64,000 nucleotides of DNA, taken from positions 124,001 through 188,000 of the forward strand of contig NZ_WNKU01000003.1 in the NCBI RefSeq assembly GCF_009720735.1, read 5' to 3'. Origin of the DNA: Heliobacterium mobile. Lineage in GTDB: Bacteria; Bacillota; Desulfitobacteriia; Heliobacteriales; Heliobacteriaceae. This document shows positions 49,284 through 59,082 of this stretch, one piece after another. The stretch's first letter is position 1. Each line of letters starts with the position of its first letter. Under the pieces are notes generated by a model, which had not been told where the DNA came from, did no database searches, and saw only the letters and a list, made by a program, of their open reading frames with translations. The translations under genes and the position numbers were made by a program.

Positions 49284-50822
49284 CTACACAGCCCGCTCCG
49301 GTTTCGGTACGGGTGTTCTGTCATAGACGATTTTGTTGACGGCGTTCAGGTAGGCCTTCGCCGATGCGACGATGATGTCTGTATCGACGCCGCGGCCTGT
49401 GTAGAACCGGCCTTCCCGCTCCAGCTTGACGCTCACTTCGCCCTGAGAATCTTCGCCTGAGGTGGTGGCGCTGATGACATAAGCTTTCAGACGGGCACCG
49501 ACGCCGGTGATCTTGTCGATCGCTTTGTAGGCGGCATCGACGGGACCGTCGCCGCAGGAAGCTTCTTCGAAAGTCTCTTCTTCGCGTTTCAGACGGACTG
49601 TCGCTGTCGGTACGAGGACGGTGCCGCTGGTGATGTGCAGGTAATCCAAGCGATACGCCTCGGGTACAGCCCGCAGTTCATCTTCCACCAGTACGACCAG
49701 ATCTTCATCGGTGATCTCGCTTTTGCGGTCAGCCAGGTTCTTAAAGCGGGCAAAGGCTTTCGCTAAATTTTCGTCGTCCAGCTCAAAGCCCAGTTCCTTG
49801 AGGCGTTCCCGGAAGGCGTGGCGACCCGAGTGTTTCCCCAAGACGATGTTGTTCGTAAAGATGCCGAGCATTTGGGGATTCATGATCTCGTAGGTGGTCC
49901 GCTCTTTTAAGACGCCATCCTGGTGGATGCCGGATTCATGAGCAAAGGCGTTTTTACCGACGATGGCTTTGTTCGGCTGGACCAGCATCCCCGTCAAGTT
50001 CGAGACCAGACGGGAGGTGCGATAGATCTCGGTGGGGTTGATCGACGTGTCCAGATCGTAGACGGACTTGCGTGTATAGAGGGCCATCACGATTTCTTCC
50101 AAAGAACAGTTGCCGGCCCGCTCGCCGATACCGTTGATGGTGCATTCGATCTGGCGGGCGCCGTTTTCCAGGGCCGACAGGGAGTTGGCCACGGCGAGGC
50201 CCAGGTCATTGTGACAGTGGACCGAAACGGTAGCCCGCTCCATGTTGGGCGTGCCGTTGATGACCGATTGGATAAAGGCGCCGTATTCTTGCGGTGTCGC
50301 GTAGCCTACCGTGTCGGGGATGTTGATGGTGGTCGCACCGGCATCGATGACCGCTTTGAAAATACGGCAGAGGAATTCTACATCGCTGCGGAAAGCGTCT
50401 TCCGCCGAGAATTCGACGTCGGCGGTAAAAGTCTTGGCCAATTTGACAGCCTCGACAGCCGCTTCCAGCACTTGGTCCGGTTCCATGCGCAGTTTGTGGC
50501 GCATGTGGATAGGCGACGTGGCGATAAAGGTGTGAATCCGGGCTTGTTCCGCCGCCCGTAAGGCTTCGGCGGCCCGTTCAATATCTTTTCGGTTCGCCCG
50601 GGCGAGCCCGGCGATAACCGGTCCTTTGACTTGGGCAGCGACGGCGCTGACAGCTTCGAAATCGCCCGGTGAGGCAATCGGGAAACCGGCTTCGATGACG
50701 TCCACGCCGAGTCGGGCCAGCTGATGGGCGATCTCTAGCTTTTCCTGAAGGTTCAGACTCACCCCCGGTGATTGCTCGCCATCGCGAAGCGTGGTGTCAA
50801 AAATAACGACTCGCTTGGACAT
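49284..50822 (-). CDS. leuA: 2-isopropylmalate synthase
   Basis: 512 aa. The barrel has [34 protein letters not shown] and the metal site [16 protein letters not shown]. The C-terminal LeuA dimer domain ends in VPKPERAV and is expected to carry leucine feedback inhibition. It joins acetyl-CoA to 2-oxoisovalerate. A 200-bp spacer separates it from ilvB. Confidence 0.97.
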   Translation of the reverse strand: MSKRVVIFDTTLRDGEQSPGVSLNLQEKLEIAHQLARLGVDVIEAGFPIASPGDFEAVSAVAAQVKGPVIAGLARANRKDIERAAEALRAAEQARIHTFIATSPIHMRHKLRMEPDQVLEAAVEAVKLAKTFTADVEFSAEDAFRSDVEFLCRIFKAVIDAGATTINIPDTVGYATPQEYGAFIQSVINGTPNMERATVSVHCHNDLGLAVANSLSALENGARQIECTINGIGERAGNCSLEEIVMALYTRKSVYDLDTSINPTEIYRTSRLVSNLTGMLVQPNKAIVGKNAFAHESGIHQDGVLKERTTYEIMNPQMLGIFTNNIVLGKHSGRHAFRERLKELGFELDDENLAKAFARFKNLADRKSEITDEDLVVLVEDELRAVPEAYRLDYLHITSGTVLVPTATVRLKREEETFEEASCGDGPVDAAYKAIDKITGVGARLKAYVISATTSGEDSQGEVSVKLEREGRFYTGRGVDTDIIVASAKAYLNAVNKIVYDRTPVPKPERAV

Positions 50823-51024
50823 CTCGAATCCCCCTTCTTTCGTTCAATCCGGTAGATTTTTTTCGTTCCATAGGCGTTGGGTGAAAGCAACGCTTTGAAA
50901 ACAGTAGTTTTTGCGGCAGAGTATGCTTTTGCAAGATTTCGAATTAAGCAATTTTCAAAGGATTTTCACTGGAACGGAAGCTTCCTCGTTCGCGACCGTC
51001 TATCCTACGTCTCCGATGAGTCCG
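50823..51024. other. Spacer between ilvB and leuA
   Basis: No gene. It holds a small hairpin GCGTTG/CAACGC near 50871-50892 but no clear terminator or new promoter. Confidence 0.4.
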
Positions 51025-52692
51025 TCAGTCACAGACGATCAATTCGTCGAGGCCTTTTCCCCCTAAAACAGTGGGGTAGACCATTTCCTGCTCGTCAACG
51101 GCCACCTCCACCATCACCATGCCCGAATGGTCGAAGGCTTCCTTCAAGGTCGATTCGACGGCATCTTGGCGGGAGATATGGTAGTATTGAACGCCGTAGG
51201 CCTCGGCGAGCGATGAAAACTGCGGGTTGAAGGTCATCTTGACGCCGGAGTAACGCTTGCCACAGTAGAAGTGTTGCAGTTGCCGGACCATGCCTAAGGC
51301 GTGGTTATTAAAGAGGATGATCTTCAAGGGGAGGTTTTCCTGCCGGGCCGTCCCCAGCTCCTGCATCTGCATCTGGAAGGAACCGTCACCGGTAAAGAGG
51401 ATGACCATGTCATCAGGCCGGGCCATCTGTACACCGTTGGCGGCCGGGAGTCCGTACCCCATGGTGCCTAAACCGGCCGAGGTGATGAAGCTTCCCGGAC
51501 GGTTAAACTTGTAGAAGAGCGCCGTCCAGATCTGGTGTTGGCCCACATCGGTCGCCACCCAGGCTTTATCGCGGGTGAGATTGCCGACGGTTTCGATCAC
51601 CTGTTGGGCCGTCAGTTGATCCGCCCTGTATTTGAGGGGACGGTTCTGCTTCCAAGCGGCGATCTGGTCCATCCATTCGGTTTGCTCCATCGGCGGGGTC
51701 AGCTTCAGAAACTCCTTCAGGACGATGCGGGCGTCGCCGACGATAGGCACATCGATATCGGCGTTTTTCCCGATTTCAGCGGGGTCGATATCGACATGAA
51801 CGATCTTGGCATCTCGGGCAAACTTGGCAACGTCTCCCGTGGCTCGGTCGCCAAAACGGACGCCGATGCCGATGAGCAGGTCTGCCTTGGAGATAGCCAG
51901 ATTGGCGTACGGGGTGCCATGCATGCCCATGAGCCCTAAGGACAGGCGGTGCGTCTCCGCAAAGGCGCCGATCCCCATGAGGGTCGTCGCCACAGGGATG
52001 TTCGCCCGCGTGGCCAGTTCGAAAAGCTCTGCCGACGCCTGGGCATGGATGATGCCGCCGCCGATCATCAGAACGGGCCGTTTGGCCGCCTCGATCAGCT
52101 TGACGGCGTTTTTAATCTGGGACGGATGGCCTTTGACGTTCGGCCGGTATCCCTTGATGTCGACGACAGGTTTTTCATCGGCATCGGGGCAGAGGCATTG
52201 CGCCTGGAGCACATCTTTGGGGATATCGATCAGGACGGGACCAGGCCGACCTGTCGAGGCGATGTGAAAAGCTTCCTGCACTACCCGGGGAATTTCGGCG
52301 GGATCCTTGACCAGATAATTGTGCTTGGTAATCGGTAAGGTGATGCCAGTGATATCGACTTCCTGGAACGCATCGGTGCCGACCATGGAAGTAGGAACCT
52401 GCCCGGTGATGGCGATCATCGGAATGGAATCCATGTACGCGTTCGCGATTCCGGTCACGAGGTTGGTCGCTCCCGGTCCTGAGGTAGCCAGGCAAACGCC
52501 CGGTTTGCCCGCAGCCCGGGCGTAGCCGTTGGCCGCGTGGGCCGCCCCTTGTTCACAGCGTACAAGGATGTGCCGGATCGGCGAGTCCAGTAGGGCATCA
52601 TATATCGGCAGCACTGAACCGCCGGGGTAGCCGAAAATCATCTCGACCCCATTGGCCTCTAAACATTTCAGCAGCGCCTGGGCTCCGTTCAA
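51025..52692 (-). CDS. ilvB: Acetolactate synthase large subunit
   Basis: 555 aa from TTG 52692, 10 nt after GGGAG. It is a complete thiamine-diphosphate enzyme: GYPGGSVLPIYDAL, the catalytic Glu in RCEQGAAHAANGYARA, the FAD-binding middle domain, and the ThDP motif GDGSFQMQ...NNHALG. It makes acetolactate or acetohydroxybutyrate. It lies after ilvC, not next to ilvH. Confidence 0.96.
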   Translation of the reverse strand: MNGAQALLKCLEANGVEMIFGYPGGSVLPIYDALLDSPIRHILVRCEQGAAHAANGYARAAGKPGVCLATSGPGATNLVTGIANAYMDSIPMIAITGQVPTSMVGTDAFQEVDITGITLPITKHNYLVKDPAEIPRVVQEAFHIASTGRPGPVLIDIPKDVLQAQCLCPDADEKPVVDIKGYRPNVKGHPSQIKNAVKLIEAAKRPVLMIGGGIIHAQASAELFELATRANIPVATTLMGIGAFAETHRLSLGLMGMHGTPYANLAISKADLLIGIGVRFGDRATGDVAKFARDAKIVHVDIDPAEIGKNADIDVPIVGDARIVLKEFLKLTPPMEQTEWMDQIAAWKQNRPLKYRADQLTAQQVIETVGNLTRDKAWVATDVGQHQIWTALFYKFNRPGSFITSAGLGTMGYGLPAANGVQMARPDDMVILFTGDGSFQMQMQELGTARQENLPLKIILFNNHALGMVRQLQHFYCGKRYSGVKMTFNPQFSSLAEAYGVQYYHISRQDAVESTLKEAFDHSGMVMVEVAVDEQEMVYPTVLGGKGLDELIVCD

Positions 52693-52722
52693 ATCGTTCC
52701 ACTCCCTTCTGTATCGCCGGAC

Positions 52723-52750
52723 AAGAAAAGCCCCTTTTCGGGGCCTTCTT
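52723..52750 (-). terminator. Terminator-like hairpin between ilvC and ilvB
   Basis: AAGAA-GCCCC/GGGGC-TTCTT hairpin (core 52730-52744) with a short TTTTCTT tail on the minus strand, inside the operon. It may cause partial termination or protect the upstream message. Confidence 0.55.
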
Positions 52751-52768
52751 GCCGTAGTTCAGGCCAGA

Positions 52769-53812
<1,044 letters not shown>

Positions 53813-54292
53813 TTACTTGCTTCCCCGGACCATGGAGATCCGCCCGGTGCGGGCGAATTCGCGGATACCGAAGGGGCGCAGGGTGGTCAGCATGGCTTCG
53901 ATTTTTTTCTGGTCTCCCGTCGCTTGGATCATGACGGAGTTGCGGCTGAGATCGACGATACTGGCCCGGAAGATCTCGCAGATCTGCATGATCTCACCAC
54001 GGGTCGAAGCGTCGGCAGCGACGCGGACCAGGATCAGTTCCCGGTGGACCGATTCTTCTTGGGTGATGTCGGAGATCTTGATGACTTCAATCAATTTGTG
54101 GAGTTGTTTGGTCACCTGCTCGATGATCTTCTCGTCACCGTCGACGACGATGGTCATCCGGGATACTTGCGGGTTTTCCGTCTCCCCCACGACGAGGCTC
54201 TCGATGTTGTACCCCCGGCGGGCAAATAAGCCGGCCACGCGCGTCAAAATCCCCGGTTTGTTTTCCACTATGACGGACAGGGTGTGCCGCAT
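53813..54292 (-). CDS. ilvH: Acetolactate synthase regulatory subunit
   Basis: 159 aa. The N-terminal ACT domain is MRHTLSVIVENKPGILTRVAGLFARRG with NIESLVVGETENP, and the C-terminal domain ends IREFARTGRISMVRG. It binds valine and stimulates IlvB. In this operon it is before ilvC while ilvB comes after ilvC. Confidence 0.95.
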   Translation of the reverse strand: MRHTLSVIVENKPGILTRVAGLFARRGYNIESLVVGETENPQVSRMTIVVDGDEKIIEQVTKQLHKLIEVIKISDITQEESVHRELILVRVAADASTRGEIMQICEIFRASIVDLSRNSVMIQATGDQKKIEAMLTTLRPFGIREFARTGRISMVRGSK

Positions 54293-54562
54293 CGATTCCG
54301 CCTCCTTGTTATGTTCTTGCTATATAAGGTAATCATGGTTCGATGGGTACTCTGTAACTTTGTCTCTTCTTTTCTGCTTTTATCCTCGTCGTTGGAACTT
54401 TTCGTTGGAACTTTTATCTTTAATGAGTTTTGTCTTCGATAAGTTACGTCTTCGGTAAGTTTTTCCTTCGACGAGTTTTTCTTTGGCGAGTTTGGGTGCC
54501 TATGCCCGGCCTGTTTACCCAGCGTAGGCACCCCGGCTCGACCAAATGCTTGATCTTTAGAT
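54293..54562. other. ilvD-ilvH spacer with hairpin and repeats
   Basis: No gene. Right after the ilvD stop, GGGTGCCTA (54494-54502) pairs with TAGGCACCC (about 54525-54533), a stable hairpin without a T-run. Next come five 16-bp repeats, then two copies of a 13-bp unit AAGTTCCAACGAA-like (54386-54413). Confidence 0.7.
54414..54493 (-). repeat. Five 16-bp tandem repeats in the ilvD-ilvH spacer
   Basis: Exact 16-bp period: 54414-54429, 54430-54445, 54446-54461, 54462-54477 and 54478-54493. The minus-strand consensus is about AACTTATCGAAGACAA; the copies differ at several sites. Confidence 0.88.
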
Positions 54563-56236
54563 TTAGCGCATCCGCGCGCCGGTGGAGGCGGAAAGGACGT
54601 TCTGGGCGTAGCGCTTCATGTATCCTTTGGTCAGGCGCGGCTCTGGCGGCTGCCAGTTTTTCCGGCGTTCGGCCAGTGTCGCTTCATCTACTTCTACGTT
54701 CAGCTTGCCTTCTGGGATGTTGATGGAGATGATATCGCCTTCTTCCACAAAGGCGATGGGACCACCATCAGCCGCTTCGGGCGAAACGTGTCCGATCGAT
54801 GCGCCCCGGGTGGCACCGGAGAAACGACCGTCCGTGATGAGAGCCACGTCTTTGTCGAGGCCCATCCCGCAGATGGTCGACGTGGGGGAAAGCATTTCCC
54901 GCATACCTGGGCCGCCGCGAGGACCTTCGTAGCGGATGATGACGACGTCACCTTTTTGGATCTTGCCGCCGGTGATGGCTGCATAAGCCTCTTCCTCGGA
55001 ATTGAACACGCGAGCCGGGCCTTGGTGGACGTACATCTCCGGAGCGACAGCCGCTTTTTTGACGACGGCACCATCAGGAGCGAGGTTCCCCCGCAGGACA
55101 GCTAAGCCGCCGGTCTGGCTGTAGGCATTATCGACGGGCCGAATGACATCGGGCCGCAGGTTGGCACGATTGGAGACGTTTTCAGCCACCGTTTTTCCGG
55201 TGACTGTGGGCAGGTTACCATCGATAAGGCCTTGCTGGAGCAGGATGTTCATCACGGCGGGGATACCGCCGGCTTCATCGAGATCTTCAATATGGTGCTC
55301 GCCAGCCGGAGCCAGCTTGCACAGGTGAGGTGTACCTTTGCTGATTTCGTTGACGATGTCCAGGTTCAGTTCCACACCGGCTTCGTAGGCGATGGCCGGC
55401 AGGTGCAGCAAGGTGTTGGTGGAACAGCCGAGGGCCATGTCGACGGTGATGGCGTTGCGAAAAGTCTGTTCGGTCATGAGATCGAGGGGACAGATGTCTT
55501 TTTCCAAAATCTCCATGATCTTCATGCCTGTCTGTTTGGCCAAGCGGATCCGGGAGGAATAGACAGCAGGAATCGTTCCGTTGCCCGGCAAAGCCATGCC
55601 GAGCACTTCTGTCAGGCAGTTCATCGAGTTCGCCGTAAACATGCCCGAGCAAGATCCGCAGGTGGGGCAAGCGTTTTCTTCCAGTTCGTCCAGTTCTTCC
55701 GAGGTCATCTTGCCGATGTTGTACTGGCCGACGCCCTCGAAGACACTGTTCAGGTTGACCTTTTTCCCTTGGAAACGGCCGGCCAGCATGGGGCCGCCGC
55801 TGATGAAGATGGAAGGAATGTTCAATCGGGCCGCTGCCATGAGCATGCCCGGTACTACTTTGTCGCAGTTAGGGATGAAGACGAGCGCGTCAAAACCGTG
55901 CGCCGTGGCCATGATCTCCACCGAGTCGGCGATGATCTCCCGGGATGCCAGGGAGTATTTCATGCCGATGTGGTTCATGGCGATGCCGTCGCATACGGCG
56001 ATGGCCGGAAAGGCCAGAGGCGTTCCGCCAGCTAAGCGCACACCCGCTTTGACCGCTTCGGCGATGGTATCCAAGTGGATATGACCCGGGACGACGTCAT
56101 TTTTGGCGTTCACGATCCCGATGAGCGGGCGATTCATCTCCTCTTCCGTCAGGCCCGAGGCGCGAAATAGAGAACGGTGCGGCGCTTTTTCCACACCGCA
56201 TTTCACGGAATGGCTGCGGGTGTTTTTGCTATCCAA
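54563..56236 (-). CDS. ilvD: Dihydroxy-acid dehydratase
   Basis: 557 aa from TTG 56236 ([15 protein letters not shown]), 5 nt after GGGGGGAG; the longer frame runs into the T-box and is not used. Fe-S cysteines lie in [13 protein letters not shown] and [19 protein letters not shown], with [12 protein letters not shown] also conserved. It dehydrates dihydroxyisovalerate and dihydroxymethylvalerate. It is the first gene of the operon and carries the T-box leader. Confidence 0.96.
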   Translation of the reverse strand: MDSKNTRSHSVKCGVEKAPHRSLFRASGLTEEEMNRPLIGIVNAKNDVVPGHIHLDTIAEAVKAGVRLAGGTPLAFPAIAVCDGIAMNHIGMKYSLASREIIADSVEIMATAHGFDALVFIPNCDKVVPGMLMAAARLNIPSIFISGGPMLAGRFQGKKVNLNSVFEGVGQYNIGKMTSEELDELEENACPTCGSCSGMFTANSMNCLTEVLGMALPGNGTIPAVYSSRIRLAKQTGMKIMEILEKDICPLDLMTEQTFRNAITVDMALGCSTNTLLHLPAIAYEAGVELNLDIVNEISKGTPHLCKLAPAGEHHIEDLDEAGGIPAVMNILLQQGLIDGNLPTVTGKTVAENVSNRANLRPDVIRPVDNAYSQTGGLAVLRGNLAPDGAVVKKAAVAPEMYVHQGPARVFNSEEEAYAAITGGKIQKGDVVIIRYEGPRGGPGMREMLSPTSTICGMGLDKDVALITDGRFSGATRGASIGHVSPEAADGGPIAFVEEGDIISINIPEGKLNVEVDEATLAERRKNWQPPEPRLTKGYMKRYAQNVLSASTGARMR

Positions 56237-56297
56237 TTGGCTCCCCCCTAGGTTTTGTTTGTTCTGTGCGTTGTTCTGATGATTGAGGTAAGGATAT

Positions 56298-56640
56298 AAA
56301 AAAACCTCCCGCCCAGACAGGTCCAAAATCCTGTCAGGGACGAGAGGTATTTCCCGCGGTACCACCCTGATTGTCGTACCATCAAAGTAGATGGCCGACC
56401 TCTTGTCCAGCGATGCTATCGCCGGAAGCTTGATAACGGACGCTTACGCCCTGAGGCGCTCCATCCGGCACCACCTACTACGCCGCGCCCCCAGGCCCGA
56501 CAGTTCGGATAGCGACTTCGGGGAGAGACAACACTGTCGTTTTAGTACCGGTTTTCAGCTGCCCCGGCTCTCTGGAAACTAAGGGACGTTCAGTGCCATA
56601 GTACCCCATCATCGTCTTTGCGTAGTATGTTATTAAAAAA
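56298..56640 (-). promoter_or_regulatory. T-box leader of the ilv-leu operon
   Basis: On the minus strand the conserved T-box is AGGGTGGTACCGCG (56357-56370), which binds the free tRNA acceptor end. It is followed by a terminator: CCTCTCGTCCCTGACAGG pairs with CCTGTCTGGGCGGGAGG, then seven T (56298-56304). Upstream, Stem I can form from GGGG..CACTG and CAGTG..CCCC, with an AGAGAGCC distal bulge. The specifier lies in TTGTCTCTCC; CTC (Leu) and GTC (Val) are both possible, and I could not decide. Uncharged tRNA would allow read-through into ilvD. Confidence 0.92.
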
Positions 56641-56641
56641 T

Positions 56642-56670
56642 AGTATAGTCATGGCTGCTCCCGGTGTCAA
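56642..56670 (-). promoter_or_regulatory. ilv-leu operon promoter
   Basis: Consensus TTGACA (56665-56670) and TATACT (56642-56647) on the minus strand with a 17-bp spacer. Transcription should start near 56635. Confidence 0.88.
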
Positions 56671-56716
56671 TAACCTCTGGCAGTAAAAACTTTGTAAAGC
56701 TTTTCACGGTTTCCAG

Positions 56717-56745
56717 TTGAAAAATTCACAATCTTGTGCTAGTAT
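56717..56745 (+). promoter_or_regulatory. Promoter of the large RNA
   Basis: TTGAAA (56717-56722) and TAGTAT (56740-56745) on the plus strand with a 17-bp spacer, back to back with the ilv-leu promoter. The predicted start, 56751-56753, coincides with the first base of the closing helix. Confidence 0.72.
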
Positions 56746-56780
56746 AAAGGTGAGCAACACCCCTACAGTAAATTGACTCC

Positions 56781-57513
56781 GGTTCACCAAATCGCTAGGG
56801 TTTCGGAAACAGGTTTTCCAGTCCATGGCAGGTGTTTACCAGTCTCACGGTGGGTCCTCAGGTTAACCGAATCGGTCCTGAACGGTGGTATCCCCGTAAA
56901 TCCCATCGGACACAGTTAGGGTCTAGGTCGCTCAAGGGGTTTCAGTCTCTGGTTGATTCTCTAGGTTAGGGGTTCTCTTTCCTCAAGCCGGTGCCTATCA
57001 GGATCAGTCCTTCAGGTTCTTCGGTAGTTTGGTTCATACCCGGTTCGGTTTTAGGTTCCAACTTTGGTTCGGTCCATCGGGTTAGGATCCAGGTTATACC
57101 CCTAGGTTTAGGTTCAGTCCCTATCTGGTCAAGGTTCAAGTTCTTTCTCGGGTACGGTTTCTTTCCGACTCAGTTCTCGGTTTTTCTCTCGGTTCGGTTC
57201 CCGTTAGGTTGGGTTCCCCTTTAGTTCAGGGTTTTCCTTCGTTGGGTTCCGGTGTTCCTACTCGTTCGTACCCTTGTTGTCCGGTATCCAGTCTTCCCCC
57301 TGGGTAGGTATTCGTCTTGGCCCCTGTTCTATCCTTGGTCGGTTAGCTCAGTTGGTTCCTTGAACGATTCAGGTCCAGGTTGTTTGGTGAGATTCTATCC
57401 CTGGTTAGGTTCTTTCCTAGGTCTCGGGTAACTGGGTCGATTCCGCATCGGTAATTCGGTCGGTTCTTTCCTAGGTCAGTTCTTAGGCAGTTTGGTTATA
57501 TCTGGTTCGGTTC
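56781..57513 (+). repeat. Degenerate GGTTC array
   Basis: GGTTC starts at 56781, 56971, 57015, 57031, 57042, 57054, 57066, 57111, 57133, 57191, 57196, 57212, 57245, 57354, 57408, 57462, 57504 and 57509. The complement GAACC is absent. Common contexts are TAGGTTC and CGGTTCGGTTCC. Confidence 0.88.
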
Positions 57514-57638
57514 CATCGTAGATTGGCTTTGACAAGGTTAGTATTTTCGTCTATCACTTAGTGGTGTCGCGTTGTTAAGGTAAGAGGTAGTCTTGATGCT
57601 CTTAGGAACGGTTACACTGTAGGGGTAGTTGCTTCAAA

Positions 57639-57671
57639 GGAGAAGGCGCAAGCCTTCTTCTTTTATTTTTT
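57639..57671 (+). terminator. Terminator of the large RNA
   Basis: AGAAGGC (57641-57647), loop GCAA, GCCTTCT (57652-57658), extended by one or two pairs, then TTCTTTTATTTTTTCT. Confidence 0.85.
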
Positions 57672-57745
57672 CTATGGATATTTGCACCCCCTGCGGTAAA
57701 TCAATAGGACTGAGCACAGTTTCGAGAAAGGAGATTCTGATCGTT

Positions 57746-57907
57746 TTGAAAAAGTATGTCTGTGTTCCCTGCGGCTATGTCTATGACCCGGAAAAGGGCG
57801 ATCCTGATTCGGGCATAGAGCCTGGCACCCCCTTTGAATCGATCCCTGATGATTGGGTCTGCCCCGTCTGCGGTGTCGGTAAAGATCAGTTTGAACCTAT
57901 GGATTAA
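57746..57907 (+). CDS. Rubredoxin
   Basis: 53 aa from TTG 57746 ([18 protein letters not shown]); AAAGGAG lies 12 nt upstream. The two iron-binding knuckles are CVPCGY and [11 protein letters not shown], with the conserved core PDDWVCP. It is a one-electron carrier, in anaerobes often serving oxygen or peroxide reduction. It lies 75 bp after the large-RNA terminator; its own promoter is weak (TTGCAC near 57682), so read-through is possible. Confidence 0.95.
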   Translation: MKKYVCVPCGYVYDPEKGDPDSGIEPGTPFESIPDDWVCPVCGVGKDQFEPMD

Positions 57908-57916
57908 CTTAAGATC

Positions 57917-57950
57917 GAAAAAGAGGCCCCCATGTGTGGCCTCTTTTTCT
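57917..57950. terminator. Bidirectional terminator after rubredoxin
   Basis: GAAAAAGAGGCC pairs with GGCCTCTTTTTC. Confidence 0.9.
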
Positions 57951-58035
57951 TTCTATATCTTAGAGAAAGTGCTATTTTTTCACTCTCACTCCCGCTATAA
58001 TGATAATGAAAAAGAATGGTTCGGAGGTGAGCTCG

Positions 58036-59004
58036 GTGCATGACATGATCATAGTAGGCAGCGGTCCCTGCGGCCTCGCTTGTGCCATCGAAGCGAAGAT
58101 CCATGGTTTGGACTTCGTCGTTTTGGAAAAAGGCTCCATTGTCGAATCTGTCGTAGGTTACCCCACATATATGATCTTAAGCAGCACCACCGATATGCTG
58201 GAGGTTGGCGGTTTACCCTTCGTCGTCCAAGGTTGTCGACCGACCCGTCAAGAAGCCGTTCGGTATTATTTGAGAGCCGCCCAGCACTTTGCTATTCCCA
58301 TTAAAACTTATCGGCAGGTTACCGACATTCAGCGTACAGACACGGGCTTTATGGTACACGCGAAAAATGTCTTTACCGGTGAAGTCCGGATATATTTTTC
58401 GAAACGAGTCATCGTAGCGACCGGTTGCTACAACACCCCTAACCTGCTTGACATACCCGGGGAAGATCTACCCCATGTGAGCCATTACTTCAAAGAGGCC
58501 TTTCCCTATTCAGGCCGCAAAGCGGTAGTCGTCGGCGGGGGCAATTCTGCTGCGGAGACCGCCTTAGACCTCTATCGCCATGGTGCCGATGTCACCTTAG
58601 TCCATCGGTGCGATCAACTCGATGGAAACGTGAAGCCCTGGATCGGCGCCGATATCCTCTCCCGCATTCTCAAAGAAGACATCCCCACTTTCTTCAACAG
58701 TCATTTGGAATCTATCCAACCTCGCTCAGTAACGATACGGCGAGACGGCGACCGATATGAGGTAGAAGCGGACTTCGTCTTTTTGATGACGGGCTACCGG
58801 CCGAACACGAAATTGCTCGTCGATACCGGTGTCGCTCTCGATGAATACGGCTTCCCTACTCATAACCCGCTGACGATGGAGACAAACGTTCCCGGTCTCT
58901 ATGTGGCTGGCGCCATTTCAGAGGGCTGGCGTGTGACCCAAGCGAATATCGAAAAAGGCCGTTTTCATGGCAAACGGATCATCCAATCTTTTGACGAAGT
59001 GTAA
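58036..59004 (+). CDS. ypdA: YpdA-family thiol disulfide reductase
   Basis: 322 aa from GTG 58036, 8 nt after GGAGG. FAD motif MIIVGSGPCGLACAIEA, NADPH motif VVVGGGNSAAETALDLYRHG and the C-terminal GLYVAGAISEGWR are those of YpdA, which reduces bacillithiol disulfide in Bacilli. The family has no CxxC pair and relies on a single conserved Cys, here probably in GSGPCG. No bacillithiol synthesis gene is in the window, so the thiol used here is open. Confidence 0.9.
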   Translation: MHDMIIVGSGPCGLACAIEAKIHGLDFVVLEKGSIVESVVGYPTYMILSSTTDMLEVGGLPFVVQGCRPTRQEAVRYYLRAAQHFAIPIKTYRQVTDIQRTDTGFMVHAKNVFTGEVRIYFSKRVIVATGCYNTPNLLDIPGEDLPHVSHYFKEAFPYSGRKAVVVGGGNSAAETALDLYRHGADVTLVHRCDQLDGNVKPWIGADILSRILKEDIPTFFNSHLESIQPRSVTIRRDGDRYEVEADFVFLMTGYRPNTKLLVDTGVALDEYGFPTHNPLTMETNVPGLYVAGAISEGWRVTQANIEKGRFHGKRIIQSFDEV

Positions 59005-59082
59005 TCAGACGGATCGTGGTCTTCATGTCCTGCTGTTCCCTGACAGACTTGCTCGTCATCATCATGAGGGGGCTTTCCTACC

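Larger units (their letters stand above)
56752..57671 (+). ncRNA. Candidate large structured non-coding RNA, GGTTC-rich
   Basis: About 900 nt with no credible coding frame. Its 5' end (GAGCAAC 56752-56758, CCCCTACAGT 56760-56769) is complementary to its 3' end (ACTGTAGGGG 57616-57625, GTTGCTT 57628-57634), giving about 17 bp around one small internal loop. A terminator follows at once. The interior is very poor in A in places (about 3 of 60 in 57181-57240) and has 18 GGTTC but no GAACC. Around 57031-57111 GGTT recurs mostly every 11-14 nt. A local hairpin TCAGG..CCG/CGG..CCTGA is seen at 56858-56881. It lies between the ilv-leu promoter and rubredoxin. I know no RNA family that fits. Confidence 0.7.

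Noticed and set aside
54414-54493. A CRISPR array
   Set aside because: The 16-bp units are contiguous, without spacers, and no cas gene is present.
56237-56365. N-terminal extension of IlvD
   Set aside because: It would translate the T-box terminator; the normal family start is the TTG at 56236.
56991-57224. A 77-codon open frame inside the GGTTC-rich stretch
   Set aside because: It lacks a ribosome site, its peptide is low-complexity (repeats of GS, FG, SV) and follows from the GGTTC array; the region is better read as RNA.
57341-57445. A tRNA gene
   Set aside because: D-arm- and T-arm-like words exist but they are about 90 nt apart and no acceptor stem, anticodon stem or CCA end can be formed.
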